Below are positions 1 through 5,494 of a stretch of DNA of 6,525 nucleotides, in pieces. The position numbers were made by a program, and so were the translations under genes. This stretch comes from Chloroflexota bacterium (GTDB taxonomy: Bacteria; Chloroflexota; UBA6077), in NCBI GenBank assembly GCA_021786215.1, contig JAJYNT010000410.1:1-6525 (forward strand). Reading direction: 5' to 3'. The notes under the pieces are model-generated. The model was not told the DNA's origin and searched no databases. It was given only the letters and a program-made list of their open reading frames with translations. Position 1 is the stretch's first letter; each line of letters starts with the position of its first letter.

Positions 1-75
1 CCAGTTGCGAAGCCGGGCGGGGGCTGACGCCGAGGATCCCATCAGCCCTAGCGCCTTCGGTGTGTCTGCAGTCAT
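1..75 (-). CDS. N-terminal 25 codons of probable sugar ABC transporter permease (partial, runs off left edge)
   Basis: An ATG at 75-73 on the minus strand is preceded by a strong ribosome binding site, GAGGGAGG at 80-87, four bases away. The frame stays open to the window edge and encodes a short, mostly polar, Ala/Ser-rich segment ending in RLRNW. RbsC-type permeases commonly start with a short cytoplasmic segment ending in an Arg-rich stretch plus Asn-Trp just before the first membrane helix, and this fits. No membrane segment is visible in the 25 residues available, so the identity rests mainly on position: it is the next gene after an RbsB-type binding protein on the same strand, in an operon headed by a ROK regulator. 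An ATPase subunit would be an alternative, but its N-terminus usually begins directly with an L-x-x-x-x-I-x-K-x-F-pattern, which is not seen. Confidence 0.55.
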   Translation of the reverse strand, partial: MTADTPKALGLMGSSASAPARLRNW

Positions 76-79
76 TTTG

Positions 80-87
80 CCTCCCTC
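80..87 (-). promoter_or_regulatory. Shine-Dalgarno of the left-edge permease gene
   Basis: On the minus strand GAGGGAGG lies four bases before the ATG at 75. It is the main sequence evidence that the left-edge gene begins here. It also distinguishes this ATG from the similar ATG context at 154, which has no such site. Confidence 0.6.
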
Positions 88-91
88 TGGC

Positions 92-154
92 TCACGACAT
101 TGCTGCTGATCTCGGGAGTTGGCGTGGCTTCGCCCGCAATGTGGCTGCAGTCAT
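92..154 (-). other. Short upstream reading frame (20 codons) before the permease gene
   Basis: An ATG at 154 opens a 20-codon frame that stops at 92-94, sixteen bases before the permease ATG. Its first bases (140-154) match the permease start region (61-75) at 14 of 15 positions, so the ATG-ACT-GCA-G context is duplicated. No good Shine-Dalgarno precedes this copy. It may be a relic of a duplication or an unremarkable chance frame. Translation as a leader peptide is possible but unsupported. Confidence 0.15.
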
Positions 155-196
155 GCGGTACCCGAGCTATCGCCATCAACCTGGGTCATGGCCAGC

Positions 197-232
197 GTGA
201 GGATGAGGAGGTGAGCCACTCCTCATCCTCAC
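197..232 (-). terminator. Perfect 14-bp hairpin after the binding-protein gene (intra-operon attenuator or mRNA stabiliser)
   Basis: The arms GTGAGGATGAGGAG (197-210) and CTCCTCATCCTCAC (219-232) are exact inverted repeats around an 8-base loop. In the minus-strand transcript the hairpin begins 12 bases after the stop codon of the substrate-binding protein. No U-run follows, so it is not a standard intrinsic terminator. Hairpins at this position in ABC operons are known to protect the upstream mRNA and allow more binding protein than permease to be made. That role is inferred here. Partial termination is the alternative. Confidence 0.6.
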
Positions 233-244
233 CCGGCTTGAGGG

Positions 245-1375
245 TTACTTGGTATAGATGAACCGGGCAACCTCGGGCTTGTCCACGTTCTCGCGCGTTA
301 TGAGTTGGTAGCCTGTCGGAATATGCTTCGGGACGCTGGTCACGCCGTCGAGGTGGGCGCTGCCCATCATCACCGCAAGGTAGCCCATATCGAACGGCTT
401 CTGCGCGATGACGAGGTCAACGACCTTGGCCTTAAGCTTGGCGATGGCATCCTCGGTAGCGTCGAACGCCACTACCTTGACCTTGCCCGTCAAACCCATG
501 TTCTGCACGACCTGCCCAGCCCCTTCCGCGCTGAACACATTGGTACCAAAGATTCCGGCCAGATCCGGCACGCGCTGCAGGACCGCCTGCGTCTGCGCCT
601 GCGCCTTGGACGGGTCATCCTGGTTGAAGTCCACGCCCACCAACGTGATGTCGGGGTACTTCTTCAGTTCGTCTTTGAAGCCCTGCACTCGCTGATCTGT
701 TGTGCTGGCGCCCGGCACCGTGTTCTGGACGTAGACCTTTCCCTTTTTCCCTATGGCTTCGGCGAGGGCATCGGCGGCAATCTTCCCACCTTCGACGTTA
801 TCCGAAGCTATGTAGGACAGTGGGAACTTCACGGGACCGTTGGCGTAATCGCCATCTCCAATGTACGTGTCAACGGTCAAGATCGGCAAGCCGGTATCGC
901 TCGCTTTCTTGAGCGGAGCTATCATCGCTTCCTTGTCGGTTGGGGCAAGGAACAGGAAATCCAGGTCGCCGCGAGCGACCAGGGCATCCAGCATGGGAGC
1001 TTGCACCGTGGTGTTCCACGTGCTCGGAATCTGGGTGATGAGCTCTATGCCCAGCTCATTCGCCGCTAGCTGTGCCCCACGCTGGATGGTGTAGTAGAAC
1101 GGATCCTGCACCCCCGCAAGGAACGCGAATTTGCGCTTCTTGCCTGTGGTTGCGGGCTTTGCCTGAGCGGCCTTAGCGGGTTGAGCGGCTGCTGCGGCCT
1201 GTGCAGGCTGAGCGGGGGCCGCCGCGGCAGCCTGCGTAGGTGCCGCTTGTTGGGCCGCGGGTTTCGCCTGGGAAGCGGGCGTCGGTGACTGCGCGGGTGC
1301 CGAAGCGCAGGCAACGCCGAGCAGGGTGAGAACAACGACAACGCCTAACAGCAAGGAGAGATGCTTCGGTCTCAT
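245..1375 (-). CDS. RbsB-type sugar ABC transporter substrate-binding lipoprotein
   Basis: This lipid-anchored extracytoplasmic binding protein would capture a sugar or sugar-like ligand and deliver it to an ABC permease. The 376-residue product starts at ATG 1375. A GGAGG at 1384-1388 lies eight bases upstream, so the in-frame GTG at 1390 overlaps the ribosome binding site and is unlikely to be used. Residues 1-22 are a signal peptide with a lipobox-like G-V-A-C (Cys23). Residues 24-78 form a low-complexity Ala/Pro/Gln linker, probably a tether from the membrane. From about residue 82 the sequence follows the type I periplasmic-binding fold (Peripla_BP_4): a first strand and D-P-F-Y-Y ligand-loop segment, a TTDQR segment in the middle, a GIFGTN strand, then VVAFDAT and an AQKPFDMGY stretch near the C-terminus. 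The family includes ribose, xylose and allose binders; the specific ligand cannot be read. It lies downstream of a ROK regulator and upstream of a likely permease. Confidence 0.93.
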   Translation of the reverse strand: MRPKHLSLLLGVVVVLTLLGVACASAPAQSPTPASQAKPAAQQAAPTQAAAAAPAQPAQAAAAAQPAKAAQAKPATTGKKRKFAFLAGVQDPFYYTIQRGAQLAANELGIELITQIPSTWNTTVQAPMLDALVARGDLDFLFLAPTDKEAMIAPLKKASDTGLPILTVDTYIGDGDYANGPVKFPLSYIASDNVEGGKIAADALAEAIGKKGKVYVQNTVPGASTTDQRVQGFKDELKKYPDITLVGVDFNQDDPSKAQAQTQAVLQRVPDLAGIFGTNVFSAEGAGQVVQNMGLTGKVKVVAFDATEDAIAKLKAKVVDLVIAQKPFDMGYLAVMMGSAHLDGVTSVPKHIPTGYQLITRENVDKPEVARFIYTK

Positions 1376-1383
1376 GGGACTTT

Positions 1384-1388
1384 CCTCC
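1384..1388 (-). promoter_or_regulatory. Shine-Dalgarno deciding the binding-protein start
   Basis: GGAGG on the minus strand lies eight bases before the ATG at 1375. It overlaps the alternative in-frame GTG at 1388-1390, which argues against that longer start. With the ATG, the signal peptide begins with the usual Met-Arg-Pro-Lys positive charge. Confidence 0.65.
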
Positions 1389-1524
1389 ACCCATCATTCT
1401 CAACAGGATACGGTTAACCCCATCGCCATTGATCCGAAAGCGCCAGGCGTGTTCTTTTCTGCCCCACCTCCCTCTAACACGGGAAGCCGTGTCCGACGAG
1501 ACGGCCGAACTGGGCGGCAACTCC

Positions 1525-1543
1525 CCCGGCCGGCAAGGCCGGG
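1525..1543 (-). repeat. GC-rich hairpin between the ROK gene and the binding-protein gene
   Basis: CCCGGCC (1525-1531) and GGCCGGG (1537-1543) are exact inverted repeats around a 5-base loop, 14 bases past the ROK stop codon in the minus-strand transcript. No U-run follows. The hairpin could partially terminate ROK transcription or form part of a control region for the downstream transporter genes. The 8-base direct repeat TGTCCGAC flanks it on both sides (1490-1497 and 1548-1555). Either role is inference. Confidence 0.4.
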
Positions 1544-1557
1544 CGGCTGTCCGACCG

Positions 1558-2814
1558 TCAATCGGTCTCGCGAAATCCCGAACTCTGAAACAGCTCTCGC
1601 AAGACGAGACTGAAGGCCCCGATAACCAGAGCATCCGTTCCCAACCCGCTCAAAAGGGTCGGGATCGGCTGTTCCCCGTGGGACATGCATCTTTGGCTGA
1701 CCTGCTCTTGCACCCTGTTCAAGATGAGATCGCCGACCAGTCCGATCTTTCCTCCTAGGACGACAGCGTGTGGATCGAAGGCGTTGATCACGTTGACAAC
1801 GCCAACGGCAAGCGCATCCGCGATGGCATTCAGTACATCCAGTGCCACTCGATCGTTTTGCAGGGCGGCCTGTGCCACCAACTCGAACGTGATTCGATCC
1901 AGTTGGCCCTCTACCAGCTCCTCGACCAGACTCTCTTGGCCCGAGGTGATCGCCTCATAGACCCTGCGCTCGGCCACCACCGGCGCGGCGTACAGTTCCA
2001 GGCAGCCGCGATTGCCGCAGCCGCAGCGTTCGCCGTTTAACTCGACAGTCGTATGGCCGATTTCGCCCGCGACGCTGTGGTCGCCGCCGTAAACGTCGCC
2101 ATTGATGACGATCCCCCCGCCAATGCCATCTTCCATCAGTATGTAGGCGAAGTTGTCCAGATCTCGCGCGACGCCGAACCATTTTTCGGCGAGCGCCGCC
2201 GCGTTCGCATCGTTGTCCAGAAAGACCGGAAGGCCCGTTTCTCGTTCGACGATCTCGCTGATCGGGAGATTGGACCAGCCCGGAAAGTCGGGGGGGCTGA
2301 TCAACGCGCCTCGGCGGGCATCCAATGGACCTGGAGCGCAAATCCCGACCCCACGAATCTTCTCGCGGTCAACCCCTGCTTCGGAGATGAGGGTTTGAAT
2401 GAGTCCGAGAAGAGCGGGCAACGTTGTACTAACGGGGTGGGACAAAGAGGAAGAGGTAATGGTCTGTCTCGTCACCCTCTGCAGATCGAGATCCGTCAGC
2501 ATCCCTTGCAGGTTGTGGCGCGCCAGCCGCACCGCAACCACGTACCCTTGCTGGGATCGAATGCGCAGGAGGGAAGAAGGGCGGCCCTTTCCCGATCCCG
2601 TCAGGCCGGCCTCTTCGATCAGCCCCTGCTCCAGCAGCGAGCGGGTAATGTGCGTGAGTGTCGAGGGATTCAGACCGGTGCGTTTTGCCAGTTCGGCACG
2701 CGAGATAGCCCCGGCCTCGCGGATGCTCCGGAACACAACCGCGCGATTAACGAGTTTGACATCCTTGAGATTCCGGCCAACCTGCCCGCTTGAGGAATTC
2801 AAAGGTGAGGCCAA
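1558..2814 (-). CDS. ROK-family (NagC/XylR-type) transcriptional repressor
   Basis: This sugar-responsive DNA-binding regulator probably controls the transporter operon it heads. The product has 418 residues from a TTG at 2814. A GGGAG five bases upstream and an in-frame TAG just above make this the only plausible far-upstream start. Residues ~22-85 form a winged helix-turn-helix of MarR-like type (AELAKRTGLNPSTLTHI) followed by the GKGRPS wing. The ROK domain follows. Its first segment (about 91-110) lacks the D-x-G-x-T ATP-phosphate motif, so it should not be a sugar kinase. It keeps Asp202 (in LDNDANAA), Glu251 and His254 (EIGH), and the zinc ligands Cys264, Cys266 and Cys271 in the C-G-C-G-N-R-G-C-L-E signature. 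This is the usual pattern of NagC/Mlc/XylR repressors that bind a sugar and release DNA. Length is normal. The inducer cannot be told from sequence. Confidence 0.95.
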   Translation of the reverse strand: MASPLNSSSGQVGRNLKDVKLVNRAVVFRSIREAGAISRAELAKRTGLNPSTLTHITRSLLEQGLIEEAGLTGSGKGRPSSLLRIRSQQGYVVAVRLARHNLQGMLTDLDLQRVTRQTITSSSLSHPVSTTLPALLGLIQTLISEAGVDREKIRGVGICAPGPLDARRGALISPPDFPGWSNLPISEIVERETGLPVFLDNDANAAALAEKWFGVARDLDNFAYILMEDGIGGGIVINGDVYGGDHSVAGEIGHTTVELNGERCGCGNRGCLELYAAPVVAERRVYEAITSGQESLVEELVEGQLDRITFELVAQAALQNDRVALDVLNAIADALAVGVVNVINAFDPHAVVLGGKIGLVGDLILNRVQEQVSQRCMSHGEQPIPTLLSGLGTDALVIGAFSLVLRELFQSSGFRETD

Positions 2815-3030
2815 CTCAACTCCCTATCTTGCCGGTAGCCAGGCTGTGGTGACGACGAATCCGTGTGGTCGAAAGGGCTCGGTTTCCTGGACCGCCTCAA
2901 GAAAGACCCTCTGCTTAAGCCGCCTCGATGGGACGGGACTGGTCTGATCCCGAAGAGTGTCTGTGCCCGCTAGGTGGAAGCCGCGAAAGTTCCGATGCCC
3001 GAGGAGAACAGCGCCCGCGTGGACGTCAGG

Positions 3031-3065
3031 GATAATTGCTTGAATCAATCAATATATACTACAAG
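3031..3065 (+). promoter_or_regulatory. AT-rich promoter-like patch with a TATACT hexamer
   Basis: In otherwise GC-rich DNA this segment is strongly AT-rich and contains TATACT (3055-3060), a good -10 match for rightward transcription. No good TTGACA-like -35 sits at 16-18 bases; TTGCTT and TTGAAT are too close. If used, it would give a leader of about 150 bases before the GTG at 3219. The same patch could serve leftward transcription of the ROK gene, but no matching hexamer pair was found there. Confidence 0.25.
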
Positions 3066-3204
3066 AAGTACCTGGTGTCAAGCCCATCAGCAGCTTGGTT
3101 GAGGCTTGGAAACCGGCAACCTATCCGCAACCGATCGGTCAAGTCACAAGCTCAAGAAGAGATGGTCGCCAGCCGATATACATACCTGTACCATTTCCTG
3201 ACAT

Positions 3205-3210
3205 GGGAGG
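3205..3210 (+). promoter_or_regulatory. Shine-Dalgarno deciding the start of the HAMP-domain gene
   Basis: GGGAGG lies eight bases before a GTG at 3219. Earlier in-frame candidates (TTG 3036, ATG 3162) have no comparable site at good spacing, so GTG 3219 is preferred. Confidence 0.55.
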
Positions 3211-3218
3211 CTACGAAC

Positions 3219-3803
3219 GTGGTTGACCACACCGCATCCACGGGTGTCCGTCGCATATTGGATCCTCGCAACTGGTCCCTCACGGTGCAGTTTACCGTTT
3301 TCACTACCGTCGTTATCGCTGGCGTGCTAGCTCTGTACAGCTACCTTGCCACCGAGCGGATCGATGCATTACCTACCATGGCAGGCCTTGTCCTCGTGGT
3401 AGCCCTTCTTTCCTTCGCAATGGCTGCTTTGATCACGCGCCCGCTGGCGCGACAAGTGGAGGCCGTTGAGCGAGTGGCTGATGGTGACCTGTCCTTCTCC
3501 AAGGACGATGACCTGGTGTCGGCGGCGGGCGACGGGGCGCCACAGAAGGCCGGCGAGCTCGACGTCGATCGGATGGCCCGTGAGGGGCTGGAGCGCAATA
3601 ACGCGGAGAAGCTGAAACTTGCACACCAGATCGCCGCGGATCCTGGAGTCGTGGCTGCCCTTCTTCGGTCCGGCGACCTCGCGGCAGTCAACCAGCTGTT
3701 GGTTCGGCACATGGCTTCCTGCGCGGATCTCAACTACCTGTTCATTTTGGACTCCAAAGGGACGTGCCGTGCATCCTCATCTGCGAGAGGGTCGCAGCGG
3801 TGA
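3219..3803 (+). CDS. Truncated methyl-accepting chemotaxis-type protein: TM-TM-HAMP-Cache fragment
   Basis: This is the N-terminal part of a membrane chemoreceptor-like protein, 194 residues from GTG 3219. Two membrane helices (about residues 21-43 and 54-73) are separated by a loop of only about 10 residues, so there is no extracellular sensor. A HAMP start follows (TRPLARQVEAVERVADGDLS). Then a charged linker leads to a segment from about residue 130 to 186 (LAHQIAADPGVVAALL ... LNYLFILDSKG) that resembles the first half of a Cache-type sensor. The frame then stops 18 codons later at TGA 3801-3803. The Cache half-domain is incomplete, and none of the methylation helices or the signalling hairpin is present. 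The tail of an MCP signalling domain begins in another frame at 3785. The gene is therefore best read as the 5' part of a receptor gene with a large internal deletion. The protein could still be made, given the good ribosome binding site, but should not signal to CheA. Confidence 0.7.
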   Translation: MVDHTASTGVRRILDPRNWSLTVQFTVFTTVVIAGVLALYSYLATERIDALPTMAGLVLVVALLSFAMAALITRPLARQVEAVERVADGDLSFSKDDDLVSAAGDGAPQKAGELDVDRMAREGLERNNAEKLKLAHQIAADPGVVAALLRSGDLAAVNQLLVRHMASCADLNYLFILDSKGTCRASSSARGSQR

Positions 3804-4015
3804 GCGAGGAGACTTCCGCTTCTACCGAGGAAGTGAGCGCCTCTACCGATGAGATCAGGGGGCAGATGGCGCAGATCTCCACGATGGTGCGAGATCTGGA
3901 TGCGTTGGCAGACGAGCTTCACCGCATGATCGCCAGGTTCAAGCTGCGCCCGGGATCGAAGGCAACCTCTGCAGCGGTGGCTGCGAGGGAGCGGCTTCGG
4001 GTGGTTACTCGCTGA
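3785..4015 (+). pseudogene. C-terminal remnant of MCP signalling domain, out of frame with the upstream fragment
   Basis: This frame encodes the characteristic end of a methyl-accepting chemotaxis protein: ERVAAVSEETSASTEEVSAS, then a helix with the pattern of the second methylation helix, ending in LHRMIARFKL. About 24 basic/Ala-rich residues follow before TGA at 4013-4015. Such a sequence normally follows ~200 residues of MCP cytoplasmic hairpin, including the conserved E-x-A-x-x-T-N-L-L-A-L-N-A-A-I-E-A-A-R-A tip, which is missing here. The fragment is offset in frame from the TM-HAMP-Cache part that ends at 3803. A GTG at 3800 overlaps that stop as GTGA with GAGAGGG eight bases upstream, so a 71-residue peptide could in principle be translated by coupling. 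I regard it as a remnant unless the locus is misassembled. Confidence 0.7.
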
Positions 4016-4079
4016 CGCTGCGTGTAAGGGGTCGTTCCTCTCCCGGGAGCCGGCATGGTTCAGCGACGGTGTGCCAGTG

Positions 4080-4156
4080 GTAGGGGCGAGCGGCGCTCGC
4101 CCTGGGGCCAGGATGGGCCACTGGAGCCACAAGGGCGACCGGCCGGTCGCCCCTAC
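4080..4156. repeat. 77-bp nested inverted-repeat element (GTAGGGGCGA ends)
   Basis: The element is bounded by GTAGGGGCGA (4080-4089) and its exact complement TCGCCCCTAC (4147-4156). Inside each end is a further hairpin. GGGCGAGCG/CGCTCGCCC (4084-4092 and 4094-4102) forms one, and a perfect 20-bp palindrome at 4133-4152, centred on GGCC, forms the other. A 7-bp inverted pair, CCAGTGG (4074-4080) and CCACTGG (4118-4124), adds more self-complementarity. It encodes nothing and carries no transposase. Short palindromes with GTAGGGGCG(A/C) ends are common intergenic repeats in Chloroflexota, Cyanobacteria and some other phyla. I assign it to that type from recognition, not from a search. No clear target-site duplication is seen, and no second copy occurs in this window. 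Confidence 0.7.
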
Positions 4157-4313
4157 TGTTACTCTGTCTCGCCGTTTCTGTGAACCACGCCCGGGAGCTT
4201 GGATTGCGGTTTGCTGTTTGAGAATAGGCTGGTGGTCTGGTAGCTGCACACCAGGGGGTAGCTTGTGGCCGTTGGGTCGCTTGAGGGGACTGCGCACGGA
4301 GAAAGGCACGACC

Positions 4314-5333
4314 ATGGGAAGCATGACGAAGAGAGAGCGGATCGATGCCACCTTGAAGGGGGAGCCGGTCGACCTGGTTCCCATCAGCTTCTGGCGGCAT
4401 TTCTACCTTCAGGAGAGGGATGCCGGCCTGCTGGCCGACGCGTTGTTGGCGTTTCAGAGGGAGTATCAGTGGGATTTCGTGAAGGTCAACCCCAGGGCTT
4501 CCTACCATACGGAGGGCTGGGGTAACCGGTATCAATACAGCGACGATCCCAACGCGGCGCCCACCCGGGTCAGTCATCTGGTTCGCGGCCGGGAGGATTG
4601 GGCCAAAGTTGGGGTGCTGGATATCTGGAAGACGGAGCCGCTGAAGCAGCAGCTGGTGCTGCTGGAGTTGATGAAGGAGGGTCTGCAGGACGAAAACGTG
4701 TACTTCATTCAGACGGTCTTCTCGCCCCTGGCCGTTGCCCACAGGTTGGCCGGCCACTCCAGGGAGAGGCTGATTCAGGCCATGGAGGAGGAGTCTAAGG
4801 AACTTCACGCCGCCCTGGAGGCCATCACCGAGACCTTCACTAACTTCGTCAGGGCATGCCTGAACGGGGGTGCTAGCGGCATCTTCTTCGCCCCCACCAA
4901 GCTACCCTCCTCCGACATGATGACGGTGCTGCAATATCAGGAGTTCGGCACTCCTTACGATTTGCGCCTGCTGGCGGCGGTGAAGGATCGTCCTGGCTTC
5001 AACCTGCTGCACCTGTGTGGCGACAACGTCTTCTTCGATCAACTGATGGAGTATCCGGTGGATGCGCTCAGTTGGGATGTAACCTTGCCCGGGAACCCGA
5101 GCTTGCGGGAGGGCAGGGCGAGATCCGGCAAGATGGTGGTGGGAGGCGTGAGCCACACCACTACCCTGGAGTCTGGCAGCGCGGGGCAGGTGGCGCAGGA
5201 GGTGACCCGCGGGATAGAGGAGACGGGCGGCCGGGGTTATGTGATTGCTCCGGGATGCACCTTCCCCACTACCACCAATAGAGAGCTGTTGCAGGCTGCC
5301 CTGGAGGCACGAGACCGATACGGTGCTGCCTGA
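4314..5333 (+). CDS. URO-D superfamily protein, probable zinc/corrinoid-type methyltransferase (MtaA/MtbA-like)
   Basis: This 339-residue cytoplasmic protein has the uroporphyrinogen-decarboxylase (URO-D) TIM-barrel fold. The start ATG 4314 follows GAAAGG at a seven-base spacing, and the product then begins with the family-typical M-T-K-R-E-R-I-x-A-x-L-x-G-x-x-x-D-x-V-P (the upstream open frame crosses a palindromic repeat and is not coding). The heme-pathway R-Q-A-G-R substrate motif is absent near residue 27, where ISFWRH stands instead. Instead there is H233-L-C235-G in HLCGDN and Cys315 in APGCTFPTTT. This is the His-x-Cys...Cys zinc-ligand arrangement of methylcobamide:thiol methyltransferases such as MtaA and MtbA. 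A role in moving methyl groups between a corrinoid protein and a thiol is therefore more likely than heme synthesis. No corrinoid protein or partner methyltransferase lies in the window, so the substrate is unknown. Length is normal for the family. Confidence 0.85.
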   Translation: MGSMTKRERIDATLKGEPVDLVPISFWRHFYLQERDAGLLADALLAFQREYQWDFVKVNPRASYHTEGWGNRYQYSDDPNAAPTRVSHLVRGREDWAKVGVLDIWKTEPLKQQLVLLELMKEGLQDENVYFIQTVFSPLAVAHRLAGHSRERLIQAMEEESKELHAALEAITETFTNFVRACLNGGASGIFFAPTKLPSSDMMTVLQYQEFGTPYDLRLLAAVKDRPGFNLLHLCGDNVFFDQLMEYPVDALSWDVTLPGNPSLREGRARSGKMVVGGVSHTTTLESGSAGQVAQEVTRGIEETGGRGYVIAPGCTFPTTTNRELLQAALEARDRYGAA

Positions 5334-5390
5334 GGCTGATTTCCGCGGGCGACGGTCTCTCCTCTATGGTCGGAGGGGCCGAGCAGCGCT

Positions 5391-5409
5391 GGGACTGCAC
5401 GGTGGTCCC
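5391..5409 (+). terminator. Weak hairpin downstream of the URO-D gene
   Basis: GGGACTGC (5391-5398) can pair with GTGGTCCC (5402-5409) in RNA using two G-U wobbles around a 3-base loop, 58 bases after the URO-D stop. No U-run follows. It may be a poor terminator or the first helix of the structured leader that continues to 5484. Confidence 0.25.
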
Positions 5410-5415
5410 TCATCT

Positions 5416-5484
5416 CTGGTAACATGATGCAGGGAGCGAAGCCTCGATTCGCTCCTGGTGGCCCCCTCGGGCCGCCGTTACCAG
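5416..5484 (+). promoter_or_regulatory. Predicted three-way-junction RNA in the leader of the channel gene
   Basis: Three helices nest exactly. The closing stem pairs CTGGTAAC (5416-5423) with GTTACCAG (5477-5484). The second helix pairs GGAGCGAA (5433-5440) with TTCGCTCC (5448-5455). The third pairs GGTGGCCC (5457-5464) with GGGCCGCC (5469-5476), with one G-U pair and a CCTC loop. The linkers are 9, 1 and 0 bases, so helix three abuts the closing stem. The Shine-Dalgarno GGGAGGTG begins two bases after the closing stem. The loop CCTC is complementary to GAGG inside that site. This layout suggests a cis-acting RNA controlling translation of the channel. I do not recognise it as a known riboswitch class, and a mobile repeat with inverted ends is an alternative. 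Confidence 0.4.
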
Positions 5485-5486
5485 GC

Positions 5487-5494
5487 GGGAGGTG
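5487..5494 (+). promoter_or_regulatory. Shine-Dalgarno deciding the TTG start of the channel gene
   Basis: GGGAGGTG is a near-perfect match to the ribosome binding sequence and lies five bases before a TTG at 5500. The alternative in-frame GTG at 5458 has no such site and falls inside a hairpin, so TTG 5500 is chosen. Confidence 0.65.

Larger units (their letters stand above)
2815..3218. other. Gene-free stretch between divergent ROK and chemotaxis genes
   Basis: I find no recognisable gene here. Reading frames on both strands (for example 2824-3048 minus, and the extension 3036-3218 plus) give sequences with no family resemblance. The region should hold the promoter of the leftward ROK operon and of the rightward chemotaxis-type gene. 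The only obvious compositional signal is the AT-rich patch at 3031-3065. Confidence 0.5.

Noticed and set aside
305..1069. Long plus-strand open frame opposite the substrate-binding protein gene
   Set aside because: It is antisense to a clearly recognised lipoprotein gene. Its protein has a random, His/Arg-rich composition and no family resemblance.
2053..2793. Long plus-strand open frame opposite the ROK gene
   Set aside because: It is a mirror of the GC-rich ROK coding sequence. No motif or ribosome binding site supports it.
3062..3165. c-di-GMP riboswitch ahead of the chemoreceptor-type gene
   Set aside because: The pattern AAACCGGCAACC was checked against the GEMM consensus, but the GACGCAAAGC core is missing and the helices do not form.
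3036..3218. Longer start (TTG 3036 or ATG 3162) for the HAMP-domain gene
   Set aside because: The extra residues look non-coding, and neither start has a well-spaced Shine-Dalgarno, unlike GTG 3219.
4105..4130. GGGCCACTGG resembling part of a cobalamin riboswitch ahead of the methyltransferase-like gene
   Set aside because: No conserved B12-box or the other core blocks of the cobalamin riboswitch could be found nearby. The bases belong to the inverted-repeat element.
4198..4230. Promoter-like TTGGAT with GAATAG at 17-base spacing ahead of the URO-D gene
   Set aside because: Both hexamers match the sigma-70 consensus poorly (3/6 and 2/6), which is expected by chance.
4071..4313. N-terminal extension of the URO-D gene to a GTG at 4071
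   Set aside because: The extension translates the palindromic repeat and has no family similarity. ATG 4314 has a ribosome binding site and begins the normal family N-terminus.
3734..4808. Two long minus-strand open frames (3734-4384 and 4005-4808)
   Set aside because: They run opposite the MCP tail, the palindromic repeat and the URO-D gene. Their Pro/Arg-rich sequence is that of a shadow frame in GC-rich DNA.
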